In this document: piece after piece, positions 20,163 through 32,256 of the stretch | How positions within the stretch are numbered: the stretch's first letter is position 1 | Layout: every line of letters begins with the position of its first letter | Source: Deinococcus actinosclerus | GTDB lineage: Bacteria; Deinococcota; Deinococci; Deinococcales; Deinococcaceae | Reading direction: 5' to 3' | Assembly: GCF_001507665.1 (NCBI RefSeq) | Contig: NZ_CP013910.1 | Span: 2,479,501 to 2,543,500, forward strand | Length of the DNA stretch: 64,000 nt | Program-made: the position numbers and the translations under genes | The notes under the pieces: model-generated | What the model saw: only the letters and a program-made list of their open reading frames with translations | The model's database searches: none | What the model was told of the DNA's origin: nothing

Positions 20163-21941
20163 GTGGGAACGAAAGAAGAGGTTCGTTCGCGCCTGAACAT
20201 TGCGGATGTGGTGGGCGAGTACGTGCAGCTCTCCCCTGCCGGGCGCGGCCGCCTGAAGGGGCTCTGCCCGTTCCATAAGGAGAAGTCGCCGTCGTTCCAG
20301 GTGGATACGGAGCAGGGCTACTTCTACTGCTTCGGGTGTAAGGCGGGCGGGGACGTGTTCAGTTTCGTGCAGCGCACCGAGAACCTGAGTTTCGGGGACG
20401 CGATGCGCAAGCTCGCGGAGCGCGCCGGGATTCAGGTGGAGGCCCGCTACGGCGAGCGGTCGAGCCGCGACGTGTTCGATGTGAACGCGTTCGCGCTGGC
20501 GTACTTCGGTGAGCACCTGCACGGGCCTGCGGGCGAGGCGGCGCTGGCGTACCTGCGGCGGCGTGGCCTGACGGACGCGACCATCGAGTCGTTCGAGATC
20601 GGCTTCGCGCCGGACGGCTGGGACGGCCTGTTGAAGCACGCGCGGGTGAAGGGCGTGTCGGAACGGCAGCTGCTGGAGGCCGGGCTGCTCATCGAGAACC
20701 CGGAGTCCGGGCGGGTGTACGACCGCTTCCGCGCGCGCGTGATGTTCCCCATCCGCGATCACCTGGGGCGGCTGGTGGGCTTCGGGGGACGCGTGCTGGA
20801 CGACAGCAAGCCGAAGTACCTGAACACCCCGGAGACGGACGTGTTCCGCAAGGGTGAACTGCTGTACGGGCTGGACAAGGCCCGCCTGGGCCTGAAGAAC
20901 GGCGGCGAGCTGGTCGTGGTGGAAGGCTACATGGACGTGATCACCATGCACCAGCACGGCTTCACGGGGGCGGTGGCGAGCCTGGGCACGGCCCTGACCG
21001 CCGAGCACGCGACGCTGCTGGAACGGCTGGGCGCGCAGAGTCTCGTGCTGCTGTTCGACCGTGACGAGGCGGGCCTGAAGGCAACCCTGTCGGGACTGGA
21101 TCAGGTGCTCGGCGCGAAGTTCCGCGTGCGCGCCACGAGTGTGCCCAGCGGGAAGGACCCGGCGGACACCCTGCTGGCGGGGGATATCGAGCAGCTGCGC
21201 ACGGCGCTGAGCAGCGGTCTGGACGAGGTCCGCTACCGCGTGCAGGCCGCCATCGAACGGCACGGGGTGGGCACCAGCGAGGGCAAACGCCGCATCCTGA
21301 TGGAACTCCTGCCGCGCATGCAGAACCTCGACCCCCTGGACGAGATCGCCGAGGGCGTGCGCGGCGCGGCGTGCGAGACGCTCGGCATCAAGCCCGAGGC
21401 GCTCATGGAGTGGATCGCCAGCAAGGCCAAGCGGCGCACCCTGACCGACACGCACCTGGCGGGCATGACGAGTACGCGCAGCGAGGAGGACCGCGAACTG
21501 GCCCTCCTGAAGCAGCTGCTCGTTGATCCGTCGCTGCTGGCGAAACTGGACGGCAGCATGCCGTGGCGCAACGAGTCGGTGCGCAAGGTGATGCTGGCCG
21601 CGCGCGGCGCGCAGACGCCCGACGACATTCTGGACGTGTTCCGCGGGCAGCCCGAGGAACAGCTCCTGATCCGCCTGATGTTCGAGGGCCGCGACGCGGG
21701 CACCATCGGCCGGGAGAACAGCCAGCAGTACGAGCAGAAAGTCAGCGGCTACGCCGCGGCCGCCGTGGACGACATCCAGGTGACCCTCAGCATCGACGCG
21801 ATGCGCGCCGAGGTGGACCTGCTGAAAAAACAGGTGCCTTCTGCCGCCCCCACCGAGCAGCTGGGCCTCCTGCGGCAGATTCAGGATCTCCAGCGCGCCA
21901 TCGAAGCCGAGAAACGCGTCCGCGGGGCTGCCCGGGCCTAA
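20163..21941 (+). CDS. dnaG: DNA primase
   Basis: 592 residues. Makes RNA primers at the replication fork. Domains: a CHC2 zinc finger with C35, H38, C56 and C59 (CPFH...CFGC); the RNA polymerase/TOPRIM core about 120-350 with [25 protein letters not shown] and LLFDRDEAG; a C-terminal helical region about 430-592 for helicase contact, diverged as usual. Start GTG 20163 follows [26 protein letters not shown] is the normal N-terminus. Confidence 0.96.
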   Translation: MGTKEEVRSRLNIADVVGEYVQLSPAGRGRLKGLCPFHKEKSPSFQVDTEQGYFYCFGCKAGGDVFSFVQRTENLSFGDAMRKLAERAGIQVEARYGERSSRDVFDVNAFALAYFGEHLHGPAGEAALAYLRRRGLTDATIESFEIGFAPDGWDGLLKHARVKGVSERQLLEAGLLIENPESGRVYDRFRARVMFPIRDHLGRLVGFGGRVLDDSKPKYLNTPETDVFRKGELLYGLDKARLGLKNGGELVVVEGYMDVITMHQHGFTGAVASLGTALTAEHATLLERLGAQSLVLLFDRDEAGLKATLSGLDQVLGAKFRVRATSVPSGKDPADTLLAGDIEQLRTALSSGLDEVRYRVQAAIERHGVGTSEGKRRILMELLPRMQNLDPLDEIAEGVRGAACETLGIKPEALMEWIASKAKRRTLTDTHLAGMTSTRSEEDRELALLKQLLVDPSLLAKLDGSMPWRNESVRKVMLAARGAQTPDDILDVFRGQPEEQLLIRLMFEGRDAGTIGRENSQQYEQKVSGYAAAAVDDIQVTLSIDAMRAEVDLLKKQVPSAAPTEQLGLLRQIQDLQRAIEAEKRVRGAARA

Positions 21942-21950
21942 GCGCTGTGA

Positions 21951-21973
21951 CCCTCTCCCCCTGTGGGAGAGGG
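21951..21973. terminator. Hairpin between dnaG and the aldo/keto reductase
   Basis: CCCTCTCCC / GGGAGAGGG, a 9-bp perfect stem with a 5-base loop, between converging genes. No T-run, so it may act as a repeat element as well as a terminator. Confidence 0.5.
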
Positions 21974-22027
21974 TGCCCCGCAGGGGCGGGGGAGGGGGCG
22001 GGTGACCACCCCTGCTCGCCCTGCGCT

Positions 22028-22921
22028 TTACACTTCCCCGCCCCATTCGAGTCCGTGCTGTGTCCACGCGGCTTCGATATGCGTGAGGACGTCCAGCGGC
22101 AGCGGGCCCTGCTGGACGAGGTCGATGTTGCGTTCGAGGTTCTGGATGCTGGCGGTGCCGACGATGGCGCTGTGGACGCCGGGGGCGTACGCGGTGAAGC
22201 GCAGGGCGAGGTCGAGCCAGTCGAGTCCGGCCTGCTGGCGGATGGCGTCCATGTTCAGGGTGCGCAGGCGCTCCCAGTAGGTTTCGGCGTAGTCGCCGAC
22301 GGGGCGGTCCGTGAAGCGCCAGGCGGCGTTGGCAATGGGGCGTTTGGCGATGATGCCCATCCCCGCGTCGTTGGCGGCGGGCAGCAGCTGGCGGCGGCTG
22401 AACTGGTCGGCGAGGTTGACGCTGGTCTCGACGCTGCCGAAGCGGCCGCTCTGGATGGCCCAGGCGAGCGCCTCGTTCTCGCCGCTGTACGCGGCGACGC
22501 GGATCAGGCCGTCACGCCGGGCGTCGTCGAGGGCGCCGAGGAGGTCGTCGCGGCGCAGGGTCTCGGCAGGGCAGGAGTGCAGGTGGAAGATATCGATCCA
22601 GTCGCAGCGCAGCCGCGTGAGGGCCTGTTCGATGCCCAGGCGGATGGCCTGCGGTGTCCAGTCGTCGGCGCCGTCCGCGCTGTAGCCGCCCTTGCTGCTG
22701 AGGATGAAGTCGTGGCGGCGGTACGCGAGGTGCCGCCCGATGCGTTCCTCGCTGAGCCCGTAGCCGCGCGCGGTGTCCACCAGGGTGATACCCCGGTCGA
22801 TGGCGCGATTCAGGAGCGTGCCCGCGTGGTCTTCACTCAGTGCGCCGTCGCCGATCTGCCCGGCGCCGAGGCCGAGGAGGCTGACGCGCAGGCCGGTGGT
22901 GCCGAAGTCCCTCTGTTCCAT
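22028..22921 (-). CDS. Aldo/keto reductase
   Basis: 297 residues. NADPH-dependent reductase fold. Seen: [11 protein letters not shown] at the start, [18 protein letters not shown] carrying the catalytic Asp and Tyr (D-T-A...Y), SKGGY with the catalytic Lys, IDIFHLHSC with the catalytic His, VNLADQF, and [13 protein letters not shown] at the coenzyme site. The substrate cannot be told. A possible CACAAT -10 lies 7 bases before the ATG. It converges with dnaG. Confidence 0.88.
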   Translation of the reverse strand: MEQRDFGTTGLRVSLLGLGAGQIGDGALSEDHAGTLLNRAIDRGITLVDTARGYGLSEERIGRHLAYRRHDFILSSKGGYSADGADDWTPQAIRLGIEQALTRLRCDWIDIFHLHSCPAETLRRDDLLGALDDARRDGLIRVAAYSGENEALAWAIQSGRFGSVETSVNLADQFSRRQLLPAANDAGMGIIAKRPIANAAWRFTDRPVGDYAETYWERLRTLNMDAIRQQAGLDWLDLALRFTAYAPGVHSAIVGTASIQNLERNIDLVQQGPLPLDVLTHIEAAWTQHGLEWGGEV

Positions 22922-22946
22922 GACGGGTATTGTGCGCCGCTGGCGT

Positions 22947-24797
22947 TCAGTTGGTGGTGAGGTTCAGGTCAGCCTGGGCGTCCTGTTCGGCGCGGAACTG
23001 GAGTTCGTACAGGTCGCGGTACAGGCCGCCCGCCGCGAGGAGCTGCGCGTGGGTGCCGTCCTCGGTGACGCGCCCGGCGTCCATGACGAGGATGCGGTCA
23101 GCGTTGCGGATGGTGCTGAGGCGGTGCGCGATGACGAAGGTGGTGCGGCCCTGCATGAGGCGTTCCAGCGCGGCCTGCACGAGGGCCTCGGATTCGTTGT
23201 CCAGGGCGCTGGTGGCCTCGTCGAGGATCAGGATGCGGGGGTCTTTCAGGATGGCGCGGGCGATGGCGACCCGCTGGCGTTGCCCGCCGCTGAGTTTCAC
23301 GCCGCGTTCCCCCACGACCGTGTCGTAGCCCTGCGGGAAGGCGCGGATGAACTCGTGGGCGTTCGCGGCGCGGGCGGCGGCCTCGACCTCGTCTGGGCGA
23401 GCGCCGGGGCGGCCGTACAGGATGTTCTCGCGGATACTGCCGCTGAACAGCAGCGTCTCCTGCGGCACGAGGCCCACCTGAGCGCGCAGGTCCGCCAGGG
23501 CGTAGTCGCGCACGTCCCGCCCGTCCACGCGTAGGGTGCCGCCCGTGACGTCCCAGAAGCGCGGGATGAGGTTCACCAGGGTGGTCTTCCCCGCCCCGCT
23601 CGGGCCGACCAGCGCGACGACCTGCCCGGCGGGAACGTCCAGTGTCACGTCGCGCAGCACGGCAGCCCGCGTCCCTTCAGTCTCACCGTCATAGGTGAAG
23701 GACACGCCGCCGAAGGACACGCGGCCCTCCGCGCGGGCCAGCGGGGCAGGCTGCGCGGGCTGCGGCAGGTCGCTGCGTTCGTCCAGCAGCTCAAAGATGC
23801 GGCCCGACGCGCCCAGCGCCTCCTGGAACTGGTTGAACACGCCGGTCAGCGCGACGACCGTGCCGCCCACCTGCAGCGCGTAGAACAGGAACGTCACCAG
23901 ATTCCCCGGCGTGAGGCTGCCCGCCATGACCAGCCGCCCCCCGTACCACAGGACCACGGCCAGGGCGCCGAAGGTCAGGAAGCTCATCACGCCTGCCATG
24001 AGCGCCTGAAGCCGGGCGCGTTTCAGGGCGGCCAGGAAGCTCTGCGTGACGCCCTGCCCGTAGCGGCCCTCCTCCACCCCTTCGGCGGTGAAGCTCTGCA
24101 CGACCCGCACGCCGCTGATGGCCTCCTCGGCGCTGGCGTTCGCGCCTGCCACCGCGTCCTGCACCTCGCGGCTCACGCGGCGGATCCGCCGCCCGATGGT
24201 CACGGCCGTCCCGATCACCAGCGGAATAACGGCCAGGGTCAGCAGGCTCAGGCGCGGACTGGTCGTCACGAGCAGCACCACGGCGCCCACCAGACTCACC
24301 GACTGCGCCGCCAGCTGCGCCAGCGCCGTACTCGTCACGGTCTGCACGGTGCCCACGTCCGAGGTCAGGCGACTCGTCAGGTCCCCGGTCTTGTGCTCCC
24401 CGAAAAAGCGCGGCGAGAGCGTCAGCAGGTGCGCGAACACCGCCCGGCGCAGGTCCGCCACCACGCCCGCCCCCACCCGCGACAGCAGGAACGACTGCGC
24501 CGCCCCGAACAGCGCCGACAGCGCGAAGATCCCCAGCAGCGCCACCACCGTCCGGTCCAGCTGCGACGTATCCGTGGATCCCACCCGCAGGAACGAGGCG
24601 TCGATCAACCGCCCGAACAATGCCGGGAACACCAGATTCAGGCCGCTGGAGATCAGCGTGGCGACCACGCCCACCACGAACACCCAGCGGTACGGCCGCG
24701 CGAACGCCAGCAGGCGCACCAGCTGACGCGGATCGCGCTTCACACGTGGCGCATCCGGACTGAGGGGTGAGGCAGCGCGGCCAGGACGGGAGAACAT
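22947..24797 (-). CDS. ABC transporter, fused permease and ATPase (exporter type)
   Basis: 616 residues, a half-transporter that should dimerise. The N-terminal part (about 30-330) has six membrane segments of the ABC exporter type ([17 protein letters not shown] and on). The ATPase (about 355-600) has Walker [11 protein letters not shown]-loop [10 protein letters not shown], signature [14 protein letters not shown], Walker [13 protein letters not shown] and the H-loop IAHRLST. It is MsbA/lipid or multidrug-like. Start ATG 24797 is set by TACCCT (24804-24809), 6 bases upstream, leaderless type. Confidence 0.92.
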   Translation of the reverse strand: MFSRPGRAASPLSPDAPRVKRDPRQLVRLLAFARPYRWVFVVGVVATLISSGLNLVFPALFGRLIDASFLRVGSTDTSQLDRTVVALLGIFALSALFGAAQSFLLSRVGAGVVADLRRAVFAHLLTLSPRFFGEHKTGDLTSRLTSDVGTVQTVTSTALAQLAAQSVSLVGAVVLLVTTSPRLSLLTLAVIPLVIGTAVTIGRRIRRVSREVQDAVAGANASAEEAISGVRVVQSFTAEGVEEGRYGQGVTQSFLAALKRARLQALMAGVMSFLTFGALAVVLWYGGRLVMAGSLTPGNLVTFLFYALQVGGTVVALTGVFNQFQEALGASGRIFELLDERSDLPQPAQPAPLARAEGRVSFGGVSFTYDGETEGTRAAVLRDVTLDVPAGQVVALVGPSGAGKTTLVNLIPRFWDVTGGTLRVDGRDVRDYALADLRAQVGLVPQETLLFSGSIRENILYGRPGARPDEVEAAARAANAHEFIRAFPQGYDTVVGERGVKLSGGQRQRVAIARAILKDPRILILDEATSALDNESEALVQAALERLMQGRTTFVIAHRLSTIRNADRILVMDAGRVTEDGTHAQLLAAGGLYRDLYELQFRAEQDAQADLNLTTN

Positions 24798-24837
24798 GCC
24801 TACAGGGTACGCGGGAAGCAGCAGGGCAGTGGGAAGT

Positions 24838-24993
24838 GGGAAAGGAGGCTGCTGCGCAGCGGAACCCCTCAGTCGCCTACGGCGACAGCTCCCCTTAAAA
24901 GGGAGCCCTGAACACATGCTTCTGCCGAAGCGAAACAAATTCGATCAGCGGCCCGCACCGTCCCACACGGCAGCCAACCGCAGATCACCACCG
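24838..24993. repeat. Repeat-rich intergenic DNA upstream of the ABC exporter
   Basis: Contains CTCAGTCGCCTACGGCGACAG, a hairpin around GTCGCC/GGCGAC, and CTCCCCTTAAAAGGGAG, another hairpin, then a less GC-rich stretch. No gene is supported. Confidence 0.5.
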
Positions 24994-25197
24994 GCCGTCG
25001 TGCGCGCAGCGCGCGGGCCTTGCGGGGGGCGGACTCGCAGAGCTGCGGAGTAGAGGATGGCGTCTAGGCCGGACCCGTCACCGCCCGACACGAACACGCC
25101 GCATCGAAAGAAACTCTTGCCCAGTGCAACGAAAGCCCCCCCTGCCCCCCTGGGGGACTCGTATGAGCCGCTTGCGGAGGGGGCTGGGGGGTGGGGT
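24994..25197. repeat. Dispersed intergenic repeat, copy B
   Basis: The partner of copy A at 17001-17186, same orientation. The 3' block is nearly identical for about 60 bases. Copy B is longer in the middle. It lies past the 3' end of ald, so it might also affect ald transcript ends. Confidence 0.65.
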
Positions 25198-25208
25198 GAA
25201 GTGAAATC

Positions 25209-26315
<1,107 letters not shown>

Positions 26316-26367
26316 GGTGTGACCTCGTGAGCCGCGCAGGTGTCTCCTGCCGGCAGGTTGATGCTGT

Positions 26368-26451
26368 CTTGAACGCAAGATTAACAGTTGGTGACGCAAT
26401 CAGGATTGCCCGCATGTGCCCTTTTCGGGTCACACCCCGCAATCCCGTTGC
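26368..26451. promoter_or_regulatory. ald/lrp intergenic palindromes, candidate Lrp sites
   Basis: Three short palindromes: CTTGAACGCAAG (26368-26379), GCAATCAGGATTGC (26396-26409) and GCAA-TCCCG-TTGC (26439-26451). Their centres are about 29 and 42 bp apart. The lrp -10 is TAGAAT at 26462-26467; TAATCT (minus strand, 26379-26384) could be the ald -10. Binding of Lrp is inferred. Confidence 0.55.
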
Positions 26452-26477
26452 GCCGATCTGCTAGAATGCGCTCCATC

Positions 26478-26948
26478 ATGTCTCAGAGTGATCTGGATGC
26501 CATCGACCGGCAGATTCTGGGGATCCTGCAACGGGACGCCCGCATTCCGAACACGGAACTCGCGGACGAGATCGGCCTGACCCCCGCCCCCACCCTGCGC
26601 CGCGTGCGCCGCCTTGAAGAGGAAGGCGTCATTCAGCGGTACGTGGCGCTGCTCGACCCGAAGACCGTCGGGCGCGAGCTGATGGTCATCGTGCGCGTCA
26701 CGCTGGACAAGCAGACGAAAGCGGGCTTCGAGGAATTCGCGAAGAAGATGCAGGACCGCCCCGAGGTGCTCGAATGTTTCCTGTGCCTGGGCGACATCGA
26801 CTACCTGCTGAAGGTGTCCGTGCCGGACCTGGACGCATACCAGCACTTCCTGGTGAACACCCTGGCCGCCATTCCCGGCGTGCGCAACACCGCCAGTACC
26901 ATCGTCGTGAAGCAGGAGAAGTACACGACCAGCCTCCCACTGGATTAG
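26478..26948 (+). CDS. lrp: Lrp/AsnC-family transcriptional regulator
   Basis: 156 residues. N-terminal winged helix (about 5-60): LDAIDRQILGILQRDARIPNTELAD and the recognition helix LTPAPTLRRVRRLEEEGVIQRY. C-terminal RAM effector domain (about 70-150): ELMVIVRVTLDKQ, VLECFLCLGDIDYLLKV, LAAIPGVRNTASTIVVK. RAM domains bind amino acids. Start ATG 26478 is used; an in-frame ATG at 26466 lies inside the TAGAAT -10 box. Divergent from ald, the classic layout for an alanine-responsive activator. Confidence 0.94.
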   Translation: MSQSDLDAIDRQILGILQRDARIPNTELADEIGLTPAPTLRRVRRLEEEGVIQRYVALLDPKTVGRELMVIVRVTLDKQTKAGFEEFAKKMQDRPEVLECFLCLGDIDYLLKVSVPDLDAYQHFLVNTLAAIPGVRNTASTIVVKQEKYTTSLPLD

Positions 26949-26986
26949 CCTCCCGCTGGAGTGACCAGACCCGGTACGCTGGGCGC

Positions 26987-27199
26987 ATGAACACGAGACA
27001 GGGGTTCTGGGCGGACCTGTGGGCGTTCCTGCTGGACGAGGCGCTGCGCTGGATCATCGTGGCGGCGTCCGTACTGCTGGCCGGGGCGGGCATCCTGCTG
27101 CTGGACTGGCCCGCCTGGACGATCCTGGCCGTGCCCGCCGTGCTGATCGGGCTGGGCCTGTGGGCGCTGAACCGCTGGGGCCCGGAACGCCCCCGCTGA
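26987..27199 (+). CDS. Small membrane protein, unknown
   Basis: 70 residues. Two hydrophobic segments, about 22-40 (WIIVAASVLLAGAGILLL) and 43-62 (WTILAVPAVLIGLGLWAL), predict a two-pass membrane hairpin. Start ATG 26987 is preceded by TACGCT (26975-26980) at 6 bases, a leaderless-type promoter, which is the main reason to believe the gene. No family is recognised. Confidence 0.7.
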   Translation: MNTRQGFWADLWAFLLDEALRWIIVAASVLLAGAGILLLDWPAWTILAVPAVLIGLGLWALNRWGPERPR

Positions 27200-27299
27200 G
27201 GGCCTGTGGCTGTGGCGGGGCGTGAACCTAAACGAACCTCAATCCGGCGGCGCGGGATGGGGCATCGCCTCTCATGAACGCTGTGGAAGACTGGGGGGC

Positions 27300-28064
27300 A
27301 TGTCCCGACGTACCCTGATCACCGCTGCCGTCCTGCTGGGTACCACGCTGGCCGCCTGCGCGCCCGCCGCCACCGCCCCGGTGACCACCACGCCGGCTGG
27401 TACGGCTCCGGCCAGCACGACCCCGGCGCCCGTTACCCCCGTGCCAGTCTCCCCCACTCCTGCGGCGCCCGCGCCGGTGCTGAGCTTCCAGGCGATGCCG
27501 GAGCTCACGCAGGCCCCGGTGCGCTCGTTCAGCAGCGCGCCCGCGCAGATCATCGACGCGAACAAGCGCTACCGCGCGGTCCTGAAGACCAGTCAGGGCG
27601 ACGTGACCCTGGACCTGTACCCGAAGGTCGCGCCGGTCGCCGTGAACAACTTCGTGTTCCTCGCGCTGAACCACTTCTACGACGGCACGCGCTTCCACCG
27701 CGTGATTGACGGGTTCATGGCGCAGGGCGGCGACCCCCTGAGCGCCGACCCCGCCCAGCAGGACCGCTGGGGCACGGGCGGTCCCGGGTACCAGTTCAGC
27801 GCGGAACTCGTCAGCGGCGTGCGCTTCGATAAGGCTGGGGTGCTGGGCATGGCGCGCTCGCAGAGCCTCGACTCGCAGGGCAGCCAGTTCTTCATCACGG
27901 TCGCGCCCGCCGACTTCCTCAGCGGGAACTACACGGTGTTCGGGCAGGTCATCGGTGGGCAGGACGTCCTGAACCGCCTGCAACGCAACTATACGGGCAG
28001 TGGCCCGATTGCCGGGGCGGGCGCGGACACGCTGCTGGGCGTGCAGATCCTCCAGGAGCAGTGA
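27300..28064 (+). CDS. Cyclophilin-type peptidyl-prolyl isomerase, exported lipoprotein
   Basis: 254 residues. Signal with lipobox (LGTTLAAC, Cys about 20), then a Thr/Pro/Ala-rich linker to about residue 65, then a cyclophilin domain about 95-250. Active-site motifs: NFVFLALNHFYDGTRFHRVIDGFMAQGGDP (the Arg of FHR), LGMARS, GSQFFIT and YTVFGQVIGGQDVL. It should act as a folding helper in the envelope. AAGACT lies 7 bases before the ATG and may be a -10. Confidence 0.9.
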   Translation: MSRRTLITAAVLLGTTLAACAPAATAPVTTTPAGTAPASTTPAPVTPVPVSPTPAAPAPVLSFQAMPELTQAPVRSFSSAPAQIIDANKRYRAVLKTSQGDVTLDLYPKVAPVAVNNFVFLALNHFYDGTRFHRVIDGFMAQGGDPLSADPAQQDRWGTGGPGYQFSAELVSGVRFDKAGVLGMARSQSLDSQGSQFFITVAPADFLSGNYTVFGQVIGGQDVLNRLQRNYTGSGPIAGAGADTLLGVQILQEQ

Positions 28065-28191
28065 GCTGTGGGCGCTGAGCGGTGAGGCGAGCTTCGGCCC
28101 GCTGCTGATCGCAGCCCATGGCCCAGAGCCCGTCCTCATCCCCCAAGATTATCTCTCCCCGGCGCGGCGCGCGTGACCCTAGACTGTGGGC

Positions 28192-28863
28192 ATGCGTGTT
28201 CGCCGTCTGATTCCTGTTGCGTTGGCTGCTGGCGCGGCCCTGTACCTGCGTGGCGTGTACCGCTACCGTGACCCGGTGCGTCTCCCGAAGGTGGGGGCCG
28301 GTGAGGTTCTGAGTGCTGCCGACGGCGTGGTTGGCTTCGTGCGGCGGGTGCAAGGCGGGCGGGTGGACGGCCTGGACGTGCCGGCGCTGCTGGGCACGCC
28401 GGGCGCGGCGGACGGCTGGCTGATCGGGGTGACGGTCGGGCCGCTGGACGTGCATTACGTGTTCCAGCCGGTGTCGGGCGCGGTGTCGTACGCGACGCAC
28501 GTGGGCGCACGGGTGAACGTGCCGCTGCTGGACGCGGCGGGCACCCTGGGCGCGCTGACGGGCCGCGCGGTGGATACGCTGGTGACGCGCGGGGCACTGG
28601 AGAACGAGCGTCAGGCGGCGGTGATCACCACGCCGGACGGCGACGTGACCCTGACGCTGGTGGCGGGTCGCGCGGGCCTGAGCGGCACGTCCTTCACGCG
28701 GGAGGGGGACGAGGTGCGCGCCGGATACAAGGCCGCGTTCCTGCAGGAGGGCGGGCTGGCGCTGCTGCACGTGCCGCTGGCGTTCACGCCGGCCGTGGGT
28801 GTGGGCGACCGCGTGACGGGCGCGGAGACGGTCGTGGCCCGCCTGGGGGCCGCGCCGGCGTGA
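28192..28863 (+). CDS. Phosphatidylserine decarboxylase-related protein
   Basis: 223 residues. N-terminal membrane segment (LIPVALAAGAALYLRGVY), then the PSD-family core: VLSAADGVVGFV, the motif GPLDVHYVFQPVSGAV with the conserved His, and ENERQAAVI. PSD enzymes self-cleave at a C-terminal LGST/GGST serine to make the pyruvoyl group; here the equivalent stretch AGYKAAFLQEGGLALLHVP has no G-S-T. It is therefore unlikely to be a normal decarboxylase. Start: TAGACT (28180-28185) is 6 bases upstream. Confidence 0.72.
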   Translation: MRVRRLIPVALAAGAALYLRGVYRYRDPVRLPKVGAGEVLSAADGVVGFVRRVQGGRVDGLDVPALLGTPGAADGWLIGVTVGPLDVHYVFQPVSGAVSYATHVGARVNVPLLDAAGTLGALTGRAVDTLVTRGALENERQAAVITTPDGDVTLTLVAGRAGLSGTSFTREGDEVRAGYKAAFLQEGGLALLHVPLAFTPAVGVGDRVTGAETVVARLGAAPA

Positions 28864-28953
28864 ATGCCTGAGCGGGTCACGCTGCGGGGGGCCGGGGTCG
28901 GGTATGCTGCCCGGTCGGCCCCGTTTCAGAGCGGGGTGCGGAAGGGGGGTGAC

Positions 28954-29892
28954 GTGAAGACGGAGTCGAATGCAGAGCAGCGGTCGGAGCGGCACTCGCC
29001 GGAACGGGTCGCGGAGCGGCTGGTCGCCGACCGGAAAGTGCGCGCCGTGGCGCAGGCCGGGAGTCACGGCACGGAATTCCAGTGGGCGGGCAGCGTCCCG
29101 ACCTTCGTGACGTTCGAGCGCGGCGTGCTGAGCAGCCACGCCGACGCGCGGGCGGGCGTGTCGGTGGAGCACTTCCCGTTCGAGAAGCTGGAGGCGTGGC
29201 GCGACTGGGACGTGGCGCGCGCGGAGGCGCCGCTGGCGCTGCTGGCGACCAGCCGGGTGCTGTACGACCCGACCGGACACTACGGGCGGATTCAGCGCAT
29301 GCTGTGGAACCTCAGCGCGTCGCAGCGGGCCGCGCACCGCGCCGAGCTGCTGCTGCACGCGCAGGACGCCCTGACGGCCGCGCGCGCGGCCCACACCGGG
29401 GCCGGTCACGGCGTGCAGGAACAGCTGCTGGCCCTCGCGGACGCCCGCGAGATCGCCCTGACGCTGCTGTACCCGGCGCTGCTGACGTGGCTGCACCTGT
29501 GGCCGGAGTTCGAGATCCGCCTCCCGCACGCGTGGCGCGCGTCGGCCGGGCTGCGCTTCCCGAAAGCGGTATACCACCTCGAGAGTCTGTATGCCTTCGG
29601 CGGCGAGCCGGAAGCGCGGCGGGTGCTGCTCGCCACGCGCGGCCTGGGCCTCGTGGAGCAGGAGCGGCGGGCGCGGGCCGCGTTCCAGGTCGGGTACTAC
29701 GACGGGGCGGTGCGCTACCTGCGCGACGAGACGGCCCGCACGCACCGTGAGGACCTCCAGCGGTGGCTGAACCTCACGCCCGCGCGGCGCGAGAAGCTCG
29801 GCACCCTGATGGGCGTCACGCGCTCCCCGCTGGGTCCGGCGGCGCTGAACATCGTGCAGGAGCTGCTGGAGGCGGTCCGCGAGGGGGAATAG
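28954..29892 (+). CDS. Unknown protein, possible nucleotidyltransferase-like fold
   Basis: 312 residues. The N-terminus [14 protein letters not shown] has a GS motif like nucleotidyltransferases, but no following DxD is visible, so catalysis is doubtful. The rest is mainly helical, with [37 protein letters not shown] in the middle. GTG 28954 follows AAGGGGGG at a good distance. TATGCT near 28903 may be the -10. I do not recognise a family. Confidence 0.6.
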   Translation: MKTESNAEQRSERHSPERVAERLVADRKVRAVAQAGSHGTEFQWAGSVPTFVTFERGVLSSHADARAGVSVEHFPFEKLEAWRDWDVARAEAPLALLATSRVLYDPTGHYGRIQRMLWNLSASQRAAHRAELLLHAQDALTAARAAHTGAGHGVQEQLLALADAREIALTLLYPALLTWLHLWPEFEIRLPHAWRASAGLRFPKAVYHLESLYAFGGEPEARRVLLATRGLGLVEQERRARAAFQVGYYDGAVRYLRDETARTHREDLQRWLNLTPARREKLGTLMGVTRSPLGPAALNIVQELLEAVREGE

Positions 29893-29968
29893 GGGGTTGA
29901 TGGATCACCTCACACCACAGCAAGCAGGGCGAGCCACTTGATCGGCTCGCCCTGCTCGTTGAATCCGG

Positions 29969-30406
29969 TTATGCGCTGGCGGTCTCAGTGTCCAGGACGT
30001 TGTTCGTCCGGACGGTGATGGTGCGCTTCTGCGCGGCCTCGCTGCGGGGCACCTTGATGGTCAGGGTACCGTGTTGCAGGTCGGCCTCGACCTTGGTCAG
30101 GTCGTACTTGGCGGGCACGCTGAAGGTGCGGGCCAGGGTGCCGTGGGCGCGTTCGACGCGGTGGGCGGTGCGGCCCTCGCGGCGGTCGTAGGCGCGGGTG
30201 GCCTGGACGGTCAGCGTCTGGTTCTCGGCCTCAATCTGCACCTGATCGGGGGCGATGCCGGGCAGGTCGAGGGTGAGTTCGAGGCCATGCTCGTCCTCGT
30301 GCACGTCGACGGGCGGGGCGAAACGGGCGGGCGCGGCGGGCTGGCCGAAGGCGCGGTCCATGCGCTGGGTGAGTTCCTCGATTTCACGGAAGGGATCGAA
30401 TCGCAT
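29969..30406 (-). CDS. Small heat-shock protein, Hsp20/alpha-crystallin
   Basis: 145 residues. ATP-independent chaperone that holds unfolding proteins. The start MRFDPFREIEELTQRMDRAF is a typical Hsp20 N-terminus; the alpha-crystallin domain (about 38-130) has PPVDVHEDEHGLELTLDLPG, the HGTLARTFSVP segment and DLQHGTLTIKVPR. GTG 30409 directly before the ATG is an alternative start; AGGAGG lies 7 or 10 bases upstream respectively. The upstream region has a consensus promoter overlapped by HspR-like operators. Confidence 0.93.
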   Translation of the reverse strand: MRFDPFREIEELTQRMDRAFGQPAAPARFAPPVDVHEDEHGLELTLDLPGIAPDQVQIEAENQTLTVQATRAYDRREGRTAHRVERAHGTLARTFSVPAKYDLTKVEADLQHGTLTIKVPRSEAAQKRTITVRTNNVLDTETASA

Positions 30407-30455
30407 CACTTGAGTACCTCCTGAGACTGGAAGCGCGCCGCACTCTCACAGCACA

Positions 30456-30513
30456 TCTGAGTGCCTTGCGCTCAACTGGCATCATAGTAAAACCTGAGTG
30501 CATTCATGTCAAG
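30456..30513 (-). promoter_or_regulatory. hsp20 promoter with two HspR (HAIR)-like operators
   Basis: Minus strand: TTGACA (30507-30512), 17-base spacer, TACTAT (30484-30489). Two matches to the HAIR element CTTGAGT-N7-ACTCAAG: CTTGACA-N7-ACTCAGG at 30493-30513 (11 of 14), which overlaps the -35, and GTTGAGC-N7-ACTCAGA at 30456-30476 (10 of 14), just past the -10. Repression by HspR in unstressed cells is inferred. Confidence 0.75.
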
Positions 30514-30555
30514 TTTGGTGCGCCCTCCTGCCCCTGTGGTTCCGGACACGCGGCA

Positions 30556-30585
30556 TGACACGCCCCGGCGCGGCGGTGTACACTC
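30556..30585 (+). promoter_or_regulatory. Promoter of the pyr operon
   Basis: ATGACA (30556-30561), 18-base spacer, TACACT (30580-30585). Transcription should begin near 30592 and yield a leader of about 170 bases before pyrR. Confidence 0.7.
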
Positions 30586-30640
30586 CTCAAGGCCAGTGCC
30601 CCGGCTCAGGCCCACAACCCCACACCCCGTCCCTTTCCCG

Positions 30641-32253
<1,613 letters not shown>

Positions 32254-32256
32254 CCC

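Noticed and set aside
26466..26477. Upstream ATG as start of lrp
   Set aside because: It lies within the TAGAAT -10 box, so it would not be transcribed.
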